Source of the DNA: Streptomyces sp. NBC_00223
GTDB lineage: Bacteria; Actinomycetota; Actinomycetes; Streptomycetales; Streptomycetaceae
DNA length: 64,000 bases
Assembly: GCF_036199905.1 (NCBI RefSeq)
Contig: NZ_CP108109.1
Location: 124,001-188,000 of the forward strand
Reading direction: 5' to 3'
The notes under the pieces were generated by a model. That model was not told where the DNA came from. It did no database searches and saw only the letters and a list, made by a program, of their open reading frames with translations. Made by a program: the position numbers and the translations under genes. Shown one piece after another: positions 45,299 to 53,925 of the stretch. The stretch's first letter is position 1. Every line of letters starts with the position of its first letter.

Positions 45299-45537
45299 GT
45301 GCGTCGTACTCCTGTACTGCTGACGGAGCACCTGCCCGGTGGTGAGGTCGTCTGCCGGGAGCTCATTAATCGGCCCTCTGCGGGGCGTGTCCCTGAAGCC
45401 GATCAGACGGCCTCGGCCCGGCAGGGCTGGCAGAACTCACGCTGGCCGTCGAACGGCTCGCGACGATGGCCATGCACCCGCCGGGACCGAGAGGTCACAA
45501 CCCTACCGAAGAGGGCTGCAGAAGGGATGGTCCTCTA
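45299..45537 (-). ncRNA. Predicted bridge-RNA region of the IS110 element
   Basis: IS110-group elements carry a structured bridge RNA in the noncoding end upstream of the transposase gene. The 239 bp here are noncoding and GC-rich, with several short inverted repeats (for example CGGCCCGGCAGGGC and CTGCCGGGAG arms). I predict the RNA from position and family knowledge; I have not resolved its target and donor loops. Confidence 0.45.
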
Positions 45538-45804
45538 ATGAGCGACGAGCGACCGGGGCACGACCGGGACGAGGACGGGCCGGACTTCTCCAGCCCCGGG
45601 TTCTCCAGCCCCGACTTCTCGAGTCCCGATTTCTCCGGCCCCGACGACTACACGCCGCCGGACTTCGTGGTCCCGCCCTTCGAGGGCCCGGACTACGAGG
45701 CGGAGGACGGGGGTTTCTCCAGCCCCGGCTTCTCCAGCCCGGACTTCTCCTCCCCGGGCGGCGAGGGCGAGTCCCACGACGGCCCCCACGGCGACGGCAC
45801 GTAG
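45538..45804 (+). CDS. FSSP-repeat acidic protein, 5' end displaced by IS110
   Basis: An 88-residue acidic, low-complexity protein if read from ATG 45538: MSDERPGHDRDEDGPD, then F-S-S-P-(G/D) pentapeptides (about residues 17-36), a proline/acidic middle (PPDFVVPPFEGPDYEAED) and three more FSSP units near 60-74. Each unit is 15 bp of DNA. It is predicted to be disordered, without membrane span or cysteine. Before the IS insertion the protein probably began at 44057 and was 96 residues. AGAAGGGATGG inside the IS edge may allow translation from 45538. Family not recognised. Confidence 0.6.
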   Translation: MSDERPGHDRDEDGPDFSSPGFSSPDFSSPDFSGPDDYTPPDFVVPPFEGPDYEAEDGGFSSPGFSSPDFSSPGGEGESHDGPHGDGT

Positions 45805-45875
45805 CCGCTTGCAGCGCGCCCCCGCCCACGAAGCCCCGCCCCCGCGGCGGGACACGCAGGCGCCCCGGGGGCGCG

Positions 45876-46460
45876 CCACCGGCCGGCGCCGGGCCGCCTC
45901 ACCGTCGCGTCAGCGACGCGACGCGGGCCGGGCTGGCGCGGGGCCAGCGCGGGCCGCCCAGATCGCGGTCGGCCGCCCGACGCCTGACCCGCCGCTGACC
46001 TCTACGGATTCAGCGCCGGTGCCGCCAGGCCGACCTGAGCACGCGGTCCCGACCGCGCAGGCACCCCCGGGGGCACCGCGCGGCGCAAGCCGCCCCGATC
46101 GCGGGCAGCCGGCCGACGCCCGACCCGCCGCTGACCTCCGCGGCTTCAGCGCCCGGCCGCCAGGCCGACCCGACCACGCGCTCCCGCCCGCGCAGGCACC
46201 CCCGGGGGCACGCGCGGCGCAAGCCGCCCCGACCGCGGTCGGCCGGCCGACGCCTGACCCGCCGCTGACCGCTGCGGGAGGCCGGGCCGGGCCCGGCCTC
46301 CTCCGCGTGGCTCAGCCGTAGCGCGCGCAGCCCGCTCCAGGGCTCAGGCTCAGCGGTCCCGCGCCTGGGGCCCGCGCTGGCTCGGGCATGCCCGGGTGTT
46401 CGCGGCGCACCACCGGCCGGCGCCGGGCCGCCTCACCGTCGCGTCAGCGACGCGACGCGG
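45876..46460. repeat. Region bounded by 51-bp perfect direct repeats
   Basis: The 51 bp at 45876-45926 recur exactly at 46410-46460, 534 bp apart. Each copy contains GTCGCGT-CAGCG-ACGCGAC, a 7-bp-stem hairpin. Between them lie tandem 135-bp repeats and no convincing gene. The bounded 585 bp could be a repeat-derived or non-autonomous mobile unit. Confidence 0.75.
45961..46290. repeat. Tandem repeat with a unit of about 135 bp, roughly 2.4 copies
   Basis: Units begin near 45961, 46097 and 46231 (GATCGCGG/GACCGCGG followed by CCGACGCC). They share CCTGACCCGCCGCTGACC-like and GCAGGCACCCCCGGGGGCAC segments. Unit lengths of 136 and 134 bp are not multiples of three, so successive copies shift frame, which argues against coding. 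Confidence 0.75.
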
Positions 46461-46626
46461 CCTCGCCGATTCCGGCCACCCCGTGTCCGCCCCGCGCGGG
46501 GCGGAGCGCCGCTTCTTTCGGCGCTGGCCACGATGACAGCGGTTACTCCCGCGACCCGCGCCGACTACCCCAAAACGTGCCGCAGGCAGCCACGAGCGCG
46601 TCCAGAAATCGTTGGCAGCGCTGCGG

Positions 46627-46675
46627 GAGAGCGCTCTCTGCGAGTCTTGACAGACCGTCGCGGGCCGTCCATCGT
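46627..46675 (+). promoter_or_regulatory. Operator and promoter of the GH3 beta-glucosidase gene
   Basis: GAGAGCGCTCTC (46627-46638) is a perfect 12-bp palindrome with a central CG, the LacI-family pattern. It lies 8 bp before TTGACA (46647-46652); CATCGT (46670-46675) is a possible -10 at 17 bp. The same palindrome flanks the lacI gene at 54476-55522. Confidence 0.7.
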
Positions 46676-46757
46676 CACTCCGGGGCCTGTTGCGCTCACT
46701 TCAACAAGGCCGCATCGCAGCCCGCCTTGTCGTCGATCCGCCGACTGGAGTCCCCCC

Positions 46758-49700
46758 ATGCGTCCGTGGAAACGAAAAGCGCTGCCCTACGCGGCAGCCC
46801 TCATGCTCGTCACAGGTGCAAGCGCTTTCTCCGCCAGCCAGTCACCCGCGATGGCCGCCCCACCGGCCGCCGCCCGGGCCGCCGCCGCGCAGGCCGCCCA
46901 GCCCGCCGCCGCCCAGCCGTGGGCGAACGCCGCGCAGACCCCCGACCAGCGCGCCGACGAACTGCTCGCCGCCATGACCCAGGCCGAGAAGCTGACCATG
47001 CTGCACGGCGGAGCCTCCTGCGGCTACGTCGGCTGCGTGGACGGCAACTCCCGCCTCGGCATCCCGGCCCTGCACCTCCAGGACGGCCCGGTCGGCGCCG
47101 GCGACGGTCTGTCGAACGTCACGCAGATGGCCGCCCCGGTGGCCGGCGCCGCCACCTGGGACACCGCGCTGATGAAGAGCTACGGCCAGGTGCTCGGCTC
47201 CGAGCAGTGGGGCAAGGGCACCAACGTCGTCCTGGCCCCCACCATCAACATCGTGCGGGACCCCCGCTGGGGCCGCGCCTTCGAATCGCTCGGCGAGGAC
47301 CCGTACCTCGCGGGTCAGTTGGGCGCCGCCGACATCCAGGGCATCCAGAGCCAGGGCCCGATGGCCCAGGTCAAGCACTTCGACGTGTACAACCAGGAGA
47401 CCAACCGCAACTCCGGCGCGGACAACGCGGTCGTCTCGGACCGGGCGATCCGGGAGATCTACACCCCCGCGTTCCAGGCCGCGATCGACCAGGGGCAGGT
47501 CGCCTCGGTGATGTGCTCGTACTCCGAGATCAACGGGCCGTTCGCCTGCGAGAACGGCCCGCAGCAGAACAGCCTGCTCAAGGGCGACCTCGGCTTCACC
47601 GGCTTCATCACCTCGGACTGGGGAGCCACCCACTCCACCGTCGCCTCGGCCAACAACGGCCTGGACATGGAGATGCCGGGCCAGGACTACTACGGCACGG
47701 CGCTGACCAACGCGGTCAACAACGGCCAGGTCTCGCAGGCCACTCTCAACGACCACACCCGGCGCATCCTGGTGTCGATGTTCCGCCAGGGGCTGTTCGA
47801 CAACCCCAACACCGGTTCGCTGAACGCCTCGGTCACCTCGGCCGCGCACGCCGCCGTCTCCCAGCAGGTCGCGCAGGAGGGCAGCGTCCTGCTCAAGAAC
47901 GCCAACGCCGTGCTGCCGGTGACCTCCGCGACCCACTCGCTCGCCGTGATCGGCGACGACGCGGGCACGGACGCGATGACCCAGGGCGGCGGCAGCGCGG
48001 GCGTCAATCCCGCGCACCTGATCACGCCGTACCAGGGCATCGCCTCCCGCGCGGGCAGCGGCGCCACGGTGACGTACGCGCAGGGCGTCGGCTCCTCCAG
48101 CGGCCAGCTCTCGCCGGTGGGCAGCTCGTACCTCAAGCCGTCCTCGGGCAGCGGCAACGGGCTGTACGGGCAGTACCACAACAGCACCGACCTGTCCGGA
48201 GCGGTCGTCGCCAGCCGGGTCGACCCGGTGATCGACTCGGTGTACGGCGGCCAGTCCCCCGCGCCGGGCGTCAACGCCACCAACTGGTCGGTGAAGTGGA
48301 CCGGTACGCTCACCCCGCCGACCTCGGGCAGCTACACCTTCTCGCTCAACAGCGACGACGGCAGCCGTCTCTACGTCAACGGCCAGCAGGTCATCAACAA
48401 CTGGTACGACCAGGGCCCGACCACCCGGACCGGCACGATCACCCTGACGGCCAATCAGCCGGTGAGCATCGAGGTGGACTACTACCAGGCCGGCGGCGGC
48501 AGCAATGTCAGCCTGGGCTGGCAGATCCCCGGCCAGTCGCTGCACGACCAGGCCGTCACGGCGGCCCGCAACGCCGACACGGCGATCGTCTTCGTCAGCA
48601 ACTTCGAGTCCGAGGGCGGCGACCTGTCGAACATCGACCTGTCGGCCGCGCAGAACCAGCTGGTCACCGATGTGGCCGCGGCCAACCCCAACACGGTCGT
48701 GGTGGTCAACAGCGGTTCCGCGGTGACGATGCCGTGGGCCAACTCGGTGCGGGGCATCGTGGAGAACTGGTATCCCGGCCAGGAGGACGGCAACGCCATC
48801 GCGGCCCTGCTCTACGGCGACGTCAACTTCTCCGGCAAGCTCCCCGTCACCTTCCCGGCCTCGCTCAACGACGTCCCCGCCCACACCGCCGCCCAGTGGC
48901 CAGGTCAGAACAACACCGTGCAGTACAGCGAGGGCCTCAACGTCGGCTACCGCTGGTACGACTCGCAGAACAAGACCCCGCTCTACCCCTTCGGATTCGG
49001 CCTGTCCTACACGACCTTCGCCTACTCCGGACTGACCGTCTCCGCACCGGACGGCTCGGGCAAGGTCACCGTGGCCTTCGACGTGAAGAACACCGGCAGC
49101 AGGGCCGGCGCCGAGGTCCCGCAGGTCTACGTCGGCCAGCCCACCTCCACCGGTGAACCGCCCAAGAGTCTGCGCGGCTTCCAGCGCGTCAGCCTCGACG
49201 CCGGACAGACCCAGCACGTGACCGTCACCCTGGACGCGCGCAGCTTCCAGTTCTGGAACAACGGCTGGACCAACGCCGCCGGCACCAACACCATCTACGT
49301 CGGCGCGTCCTCCCGCGACATCAAGCTCACCGGCCAGACCACCATCGGCTCGGGCGGCGGCACCACGCCTCCCACCGGTGACTCCGTGCTGCCCCGCACG
49401 GGGTGGACGGCGAGCGCGTCCGCGACCGGCGGCGGTGACGTACCGGCCCGCATGCTGGACGGCGACTCCGGCACCCGCTGGAGCACCGGCACCCCGATGG
49501 TGAACGGCCAGACCGTCACCGTCGACATGGGCGCGGCGCACACGATCGACAAGATCACCATGGACTCGGCGGGCAGCACCAACGACTACGCCCAGGGGTA
49601 CACCGTCGCGCTCTCCTCGAACGGCACCACGTGGTCGGCCCCGGTGGCGACGGGTACCGGCACCTCGGCGCTGGTCACCGTGCCCTTCACCGCCCAGTCG

Positions 49701-49778
49701 GCCCGCTACATCCGGGTGACGCAGACCGGCAGTTCGAGTTCCTGGTGGTCGATCGCGGAGTTCAACGCCTACGGCTGA
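46758..49778 (+). CDS. Secreted GH3 beta-glucosidase with PA14 and F5/8-type domains
   Basis: A 1006-residue exported enzyme. Signal peptide 1-33 (cleavage near AMAA). The GH3 N-terminal domain (about 65-350) has the nucleophile in FITSD287WG. The GH3 C-terminal domain (about 390-790) carries an inserted PA14 domain (about 470-605; GSYTFSLNSDDGSRLYVNG). A fibronectin-like domain (about 825-890) and a C-terminal discoidin/F5/8-type carbohydrate-binding domain (about 905-1006) follow. It likely cuts beta-linked glucosides outside the cell. ATG 46758 follows GGAG. A LacI-type operator shared with a regulator 8 kb away lies upstream. Confidence 0.9.
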   Translation: MRPWKRKALPYAAALMLVTGASAFSASQSPAMAAPPAAARAAAAQAAQPAAAQPWANAAQTPDQRADELLAAMTQAEKLTMLHGGASCGYVGCVDGNSRLGIPALHLQDGPVGAGDGLSNVTQMAAPVAGAATWDTALMKSYGQVLGSEQWGKGTNVVLAPTINIVRDPRWGRAFESLGEDPYLAGQLGAADIQGIQSQGPMAQVKHFDVYNQETNRNSGADNAVVSDRAIREIYTPAFQAAIDQGQVASVMCSYSEINGPFACENGPQQNSLLKGDLGFTGFITSDWGATHSTVASANNGLDMEMPGQDYYGTALTNAVNNGQVSQATLNDHTRRILVSMFRQGLFDNPNTGSLNASVTSAAHAAVSQQVAQEGSVLLKNANAVLPVTSATHSLAVIGDDAGTDAMTQGGGSAGVNPAHLITPYQGIASRAGSGATVTYAQGVGSSSGQLSPVGSSYLKPSSGSGNGLYGQYHNSTDLSGAVVASRVDPVIDSVYGGQSPAPGVNATNWSVKWTGTLTPPTSGSYTFSLNSDDGSRLYVNGQQVINNWYDQGPTTRTGTITLTANQPVSIEVDYYQAGGGSNVSLGWQIPGQSLHDQAVTAARNADTAIVFVSNFESEGGDLSNIDLSAAQNQLVTDVAAANPNTVVVVNSGSAVTMPWANSVRGIVENWYPGQEDGNAIAALLYGDVNFSGKLPVTFPASLNDVPAHTAAQWPGQNNTVQYSEGLNVGYRWYDSQNKTPLYPFGFGLSYTTFAYSGLTVSAPDGSGKVTVAFDVKNTGSRAGAEVPQVYVGQPTSTGEPPKSLRGFQRVSLDAGQTQHVTVTLDARSFQFWNNGWTNAAGTNTIYVGASSRDIKLTGQTTIGSGGGTTPPTGDSVLPRTGWTASASATGGGDVPARMLDGDSGTRWSTGTPMVNGQTVTVDMGAAHTIDKITMDSAGSTNDYAQGYTVALSSNGTTWSAPVATGTGTSALVTVPFTAQSARYIRVTQTGSSSSWWSIAEFNAYG

Positions 49779-49785
49779 GGCCGTG

Positions 49786-49820
49786 CGGCCCGGCTGAGGC
49801 GCCATTCCCCAGCCGGGCCG
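49786..49820 (+). terminator. Hairpin terminator of the beta-glucosidase gene
   Basis: Perfect 10-bp stem CGGCCCGGCT (49786-49795)/AGCCGGGCCG (49811-49820), 8 bp past the stop; it can serve both convergent genes. Confidence 0.75.
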
Positions 49821-49862
49821 TCCGTGGCGGCCACCGGCGCCGGTGCGGTGGCACGACCGGGT

Positions 49863-50771
49863 TCAGCGGTCCGGGTCCCCGAGGGCCCGGGCCGCTGTGC
49901 GTGCCACCGCGTCGGCGACCGCGGCCAGGGCGGGCGAGTCGAGCTTCCACTGCTGCCAGTGCAGCGGTACGTCCACGAATCCGCCGCCCGCGACCAGGTC
50001 CACCAGGGTGCCCGCGGCCAGGTGCGCCCGTGCCTGCGTGTCGGGGATCATCCCCCAGCCGAGCCCGGCGGCCACCGCCTCGACGAACGCCTCCGAGGAG
50101 GGTACGTAGTGCCGGGCGCGCCCGGGAGTACGCCGAGGCGCGAGCCCGCGCAGAAAGCGGTCCTGGAGGTCGTCCTTGCGGTCGAAGACCACCACGGGCA
50201 CACCGGCGAGCGCCTGCCGCAGGGGGACGTCCGACAGCCGGGCGGCCACGAAGCCGGGCGCGGCCATCGCCCGGTAGCGCATCCGGCCCAGCGCCCGTAC
50301 CGAGCAGCCCTGCACCGGCTCGGGCGAGGAGGTCACGGCGGCCATCACCAGGCCCTGGCGGAGCAGTTGGGCGGTGTGGTCCTGGTCGTCGCGGTGCAGG
50401 TCGAAGGTGACGGGGAGGCGGCTCGCGACCTCGGCGAGCGCGGGCAGGAACCAGGTCGCCAGGGAGTCCGCGTTCACGGCGATGGGCAGCGCGGTGGGCC
50501 CGGCGGCGTCCGTCAGCCCGAGTTCGGCGCCCGCGTCCTGTTCCAGCCGGGCCAGTTGCCGTCCGAACCGTACGACGACCTCTCCGGACGGGGTGAGCCG
50601 TACGGGCTTGGAGCGCAGCAGCAGTACGCGGCCGGTGCGCTGTTCCAGGGCCTTGATCCGCTGGCTGACCGCGGAGGGTGTCACGCTCAGGGCCTCGGCG
50701 GCGGCCTCGAAGGTGCCCTCGTCGACCGCGGCCAGCAGGGTGCGCACCTGGTCCAGGGGAAGATCGGTCAT
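49863..50771 (-). CDS. ArgP/LysG-type LysR regulator
   Basis: A 302-residue LysR protein of the ArgP/LysG group: LPLDQVRTLLAAVDEGTFEAAAEALSVTPSAVSQRIKALEQRTG at the N-terminus, and an effector domain with VNADSLATWFLPAL and LHRDDQDHTAQLLRQG. These proteins sense lysine or arginine and activate a divergent exporter gene, exactly the arrangement here. The start at 50771 leaves 94 bp to the exporter start. Confidence 0.92.
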   Translation of the reverse strand: MTDLPLDQVRTLLAAVDEGTFEAAAEALSVTPSAVSQRIKALEQRTGRVLLLRSKPVRLTPSGEVVVRFGRQLARLEQDAGAELGLTDAAGPTALPIAVNADSLATWFLPALAEVASRLPVTFDLHRDDQDHTAQLLRQGLVMAAVTSSPEPVQGCSVRALGRMRYRAMAAPGFVAARLSDVPLRQALAGVPVVVFDRKDDLQDRFLRGLAPRRTPGRARHYVPSSEAFVEAVAAGLGWGMIPDTQARAHLAAGTLVDLVAGGGFVDVPLHWQQWKLDSPALAAVADAVARTAARALGDPDR

Positions 50772-50795
50772 CGTGGGCGGCCTCCGCCGGTCGCG

Positions 50796-50830
50796 TTAGC
50801 TCTGCTTATCCGGGCTGAGAAACATTAGCT
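50796..50830. promoter_or_regulatory. Repeat in the argP-lysE divergent promoter
   Basis: TTAGCT occurs at 50796-50801 and again at 50825-50830, 29 bp apart, on either side of TCTGCTTATCCGGGCTGAGA, which has T-N11-A spacing. Likely the ArgP/LysG binding region. Confidence 0.35.
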
Positions 50831-50865
50831 GGTCTGATGGGCGGCGGTGCTTCTAGCCTCGGATC

Positions 50866-51477
50866 ATGCATGGGGCTTTCATCGCGGCACTGGCGGGGCT
50901 CGGGACGGGTCTGTCGCTCATCGTGGCCATCGGGGCGCAGAACGCCTTCGTCCTTCGGCAGGGCATCCGACGTGAGCACGTCGCCGCGGTGGTGGGGATC
51001 TGCGCGGTCTCGGACATGGCGCTGATCGCGGTCGGGATCAGCGGTATCGGCACGGTGGCGAAGCGGTGGCCGTCCGCGGTGACCGTGACCGGCTGGATCG
51101 GTGGCGCGTTCCTGGTCGGTTACGGCCTGCTGGCCGCCCGGCGCGCGCTGCGGCCCGAGCGGCTGAGCGGCGACGGCTCGGTGAGCACGTCGCTGCGGGC
51201 CGCGGTGCTCACCTGTCTGGCGCTGACCTGGCTCAACCCGCATGTGTACCTGGACACGGTGCTGCTGCTCGGCTCGGTCGCGAACGGGTACGGCGGTGCC
51301 CGCTGGCCGTTCGGCGTGGGCGCGGCGACCGGGAGCGTCCTGTGGTTCAGCGGCCTCGGCTTCGGCGCGCGGCTGCTGTGTCGCCCCTTCGCCAGGCCGG
51401 GCTCCTGGCGGGCCCTGGACGTGCTGATCGCCTGCACGATGACCACCCTGGGCGTGCTGATGACGACCCGCCTCTGA
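50866..51477 (+). CDS. LysE/ArgO-family amino-acid exporter
   Basis: A 203-residue membrane protein with about six spans and the family signature VAIGAQNAFVLRQGIRREH near residues 20-38, plus LTWLNPHVYLDTVLLLGS. It expels excess lysine and/or arginine. Divergent from its ArgP/LysG-type activator. Confidence 0.93.
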   Translation: MHGAFIAALAGLGTGLSLIVAIGAQNAFVLRQGIRREHVAAVVGICAVSDMALIAVGISGIGTVAKRWPSAVTVTGWIGGAFLVGYGLLAARRALRPERLSGDGSVSTSLRAAVLTCLALTWLNPHVYLDTVLLLGSVANGYGGARWPFGVGAATGSVLWFSGLGFGARLLCRPFARPGSWRALDVLIACTMTTLGVLMTTRL

Positions 51478-51496
51478 CCGTTGGACGTCATTGAAA

Positions 51497-51513
51497 ACGG
51501 CCTATGAGGCCGT
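51497..51513 (+). terminator. Small hairpin after lysE
   Basis: ACGGCC-TATGA-GGCCGT, 20 bp past the exporter stop. Confidence 0.5.
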
Positions 51514-51599
51514 CACCGAATTCGACTGATTGCGCCTCGGCGCCCTGCCGACGAGCGCGGCGCCTCGCCGACACACGGTCCACCGGCACAGCGCAGCGC

Positions 51600-53684
51600 T
51601 CAGCGCCAGTCGCTCGACCACACCTCGTCGCGCCGCACCGGGCGGAAGCCGATCACGGCCGCGTCGTCGCGCCGGCTGCCGACCGAGGCCAGCAGCATGG
51701 CGCACAGCTCGGTCAGCGACGCGCCCTCCCGGCGGGCCTGGTCGGCGCCCTGGGCCAGATGGTCCATGCCCTCGGCCAGGTCCTCGCCCGGCACCTCGAT
51801 CAGGCCGTCGGTGTACAGCAGCAGGGTGTCACCGGTCTTGAGGTCGTAGTGCCAGGTGGTGCGCGGCAGCGTGGGCGCCACGCACAGCGGAAGGTCGGGG
51901 CCCGCGCCCTGGAGGAAGCGGGGCGGTCCGTCGGCGGGCAGCAGCAGCGGGGGCGGGTGGCCCGCGTTGGACCAGGCGGCGTGCCAGGCGCCGCCGGGCT
52001 TCGGCCGGAGCCGGGCCTGTACGACGGTGACCAGCGGCGCGATGTCCAGCCCGGCGACCACCCGGTCCAGTTGGGAGAGGCTGTCGGCGGGGGTCTGCGA
52101 GCGGGACTGGTCGTAGGCGATCACCCGCAGCATGCTGCGCAGCTGGCTCATCGAGGTGGCGGCCTCCAGGTCGTGCCCGGCGATGTCGCCGATGGTGAGG
52201 GTGACCGAGCCGTCGGGCAGCAGCAGCGCGTCGTACCAGTCGCCGCCGATCTCGGCGGTCCTGCTGGCCGGCTGGTAGTGCGCGGCCAGCTCCGCGCCGG
52301 GCACCTCGGGGGTGGGGGTGAGCAGGGCCCGCTGGAGGGTGAGGGCGGTGTGGCGGGTGCGCTGGAGCTCCATGGCCTGCCGCAGCGGATCGCGCACCTC
52401 GTGCAGGATCTCGCCGAGCAGGGCGAGGTCGGCCGAGCCGGGCGGCGGGCTGTCGGCGCAGCCGGCCGCGCAGGCGTAGGCGACAACGGCGGAGTCGATG
52501 ACGATCGGCACCACGGTGAGGCTGGTGGCCCGGGCGTCGGCGAGCCAGGCGGTCGAGACATCGGGCACGACGCCTTGGGGCGGCTGCCCGGCGGGGAAGA
52601 CCAGCAGCTTGGGCCGCCGGCTCTCGATGACCTGCTGGGCGACCGGGCCGACGGGGTAGGAGAGGTTGGCGACCGGCGGCAGCGGGGGCAGTCCGCTGCG
52701 GGCGGTGGCGGCCACCCGCGCCGCGCTGTACGGGCTGTCCTCCTCCTCGGTGACACCGGGTGAGGGCAGCAGGAACACCGCGCAGGCGTCGGTCAGTTCG
52801 GGTACGACGGCGGCGGCGACCGCGGCGAAGGCGTCGGGTACGTCATTGGCCGCGGTGACGGTGGCGACCCGGGCCAGCAGGCGTTCGCGCAGCCGGTTGC
52901 GCCACTGGTCCTCGATGTCGGCGGTCGCGCCGATCCACTCCACCGTGACGCCGCCGCGCACCACCGGTACCGCCCGCGACTGGACATGGCGGTACTCGCC
53001 GGTCGCGGTGCGCAGCCGGAAGGTGCCCACGAACATCGAGGGGGTGCCGTCGGCGGCGTCCCGCCAGGTCTGCACCAGCCGGTTGCGGTCGTGCGGGTGG
53101 ACCGCCGACAGCCACTCCCTGTCGACCATCGGCCGCCACGGGGTTCCGGTGAACTCCTCGAAGCCGCCGACCAGTTCGGTGATGTCGCCGTTGGGCTTCA
53201 TCAGCCAGACGATCTGGGTGACCGCCGACATCAGCGCCTCGTACCGCTGGAGCGCCTGGTGGCGCTGTTCCGACAGCCGCTCGGCCTCCTCGGCGGCCCC
53301 GACGGAGGCGGTGAGGTCGACGGCGAGGGCCAGCACCCCGGAGCCGTGCCGGGAGACCACGGGCGAGCAGCTGTAGACGAAGTGCCGGCGGCCGGGGGCG
53401 CCGGGCGAGGTGCCCTCGGTGGTGCGCGGCGAGGTGACCTGGCGGGCGGTGCGGCTGCGGTACACCTCGTCGAGCATGACGACGAAGCGGGCCGCGTTGG
53501 GCTCGGAGAAGACCTCGGCGGCCGTGGCGCCCATCTCGCGGGGGCCGAACATGCCGTGGAAGGCGTCGTTGTAGTAGACGAGCCGGTGGTCGTCGCCCGC
53601 GGTGAGGAGGACGGGCACGATGGCGCGGTCGAACACCTCGGGTTCGAGCTCGGGCACGTCCGCGTCGCTGCCGCTCCTCCTCAT
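51600..53684 (-). CDS. PAS/GAF sensor SpoIIE-type protein phosphatase
   Basis: A 694-residue soluble protein. A first PAS domain is at about 15-125 (FDRAIVPVLLTAGDDHRLVYYNDAFHGMFG), a second at about 150-265 (EFTGTPWRPMVDREWLSAVHPHDRN), a GAF-like segment at about 280-450, and a SpoIIE/PP2C phosphatase at about 470-690 with IGGDWYDALLLPDGSVTLTIGDIAGHDLEAA and GDTLLLYTDGLIE holding the metal-binding aspartates. There is no HATPase kinase domain. Such phosphatases reactivate anti-anti-sigma factors in partner-switching. ATG 53684 follows GGAGG too closely, so a nearby GTG may be the start. Confidence 0.88.
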   Translation of the reverse strand: MRRSGSDADVPELEPEVFDRAIVPVLLTAGDDHRLVYYNDAFHGMFGPREMGATAAEVFSEPNAARFVVMLDEVYRSRTARQVTSPRTTEGTSPGAPGRRHFVYSCSPVVSRHGSGVLALAVDLTASVGAAEEAERLSEQRHQALQRYEALMSAVTQIVWLMKPNGDITELVGGFEEFTGTPWRPMVDREWLSAVHPHDRNRLVQTWRDAADGTPSMFVGTFRLRTATGEYRHVQSRAVPVVRGGVTVEWIGATADIEDQWRNRLRERLLARVATVTAANDVPDAFAAVAAAVVPELTDACAVFLLPSPGVTEEEDSPYSAARVAATARSGLPPLPPVANLSYPVGPVAQQVIESRRPKLLVFPAGQPPQGVVPDVSTAWLADARATSLTVVPIVIDSAVVAYACAAGCADSPPPGSADLALLGEILHEVRDPLRQAMELQRTRHTALTLQRALLTPTPEVPGAELAAHYQPASRTAEIGGDWYDALLLPDGSVTLTIGDIAGHDLEAATSMSQLRSMLRVIAYDQSRSQTPADSLSQLDRVVAGLDIAPLVTVVQARLRPKPGGAWHAAWSNAGHPPPLLLPADGPPRFLQGAGPDLPLCVAPTLPRTTWHYDLKTGDTLLLYTDGLIEVPGEDLAEGMDHLAQGADQARREGASLTELCAMLLASVGSRRDDAAVIGFRPVRRDEVWSSDWR

Positions 53685-53925
53685 CCTCCGATCATCGCGC
53701 GACCGGGCGCGCCGGGCGCGCCGAGTGGGGCCACCGAGCCGATATTCGTACAGACGAACGAATAGCGTGGCCGGTCTGCGTATTTCGGCCGACATGCGTC
53801 GACACCAGAGAACGACAGCCGGTCACGAGACCGTAACAGGGACCCGCCAACCCCACAGCCTTCCGTAACGTGACCGGCTCACGGCTGCCGCAGCCCGCGG
53901 CGCCCCCTTCGGACAGGTCACGTAC

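Larger units (their letters stand above)
44075..45537 (-). mobile_element. IS110-family insertion sequence, about 1457 bp
   Basis: An intact IS110-type transposase gene is followed closely by one end and preceded by about 240 bp of noncoding DNA, as expected for this family. CCTCTA occurs at both candidate junctions (44075-44080 and 45532-45537), so the element is 1457 bp whichever copy is counted as host, a normal IS110 length. The repeat contains CT, the usual core dinucleotide. The element has no terminal inverted repeats, also normal. Excision at this repeat restores a reading frame. Confidence 0.75.

Noticed and set aside
44057-45538. A rightward frame running the length of the IS110 element
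   Set aside because: Only its first eight codons are meaningful (the severed FSSP gene start); the rest is antisense to the transposase.
45809-46321. A 170-codon proline/arginine-rich frame
   Set aside because: It lies in tandem repeats of 136 and 134 bp that shift frame from copy to copy, and it has no similarity or ribosome-binding site.
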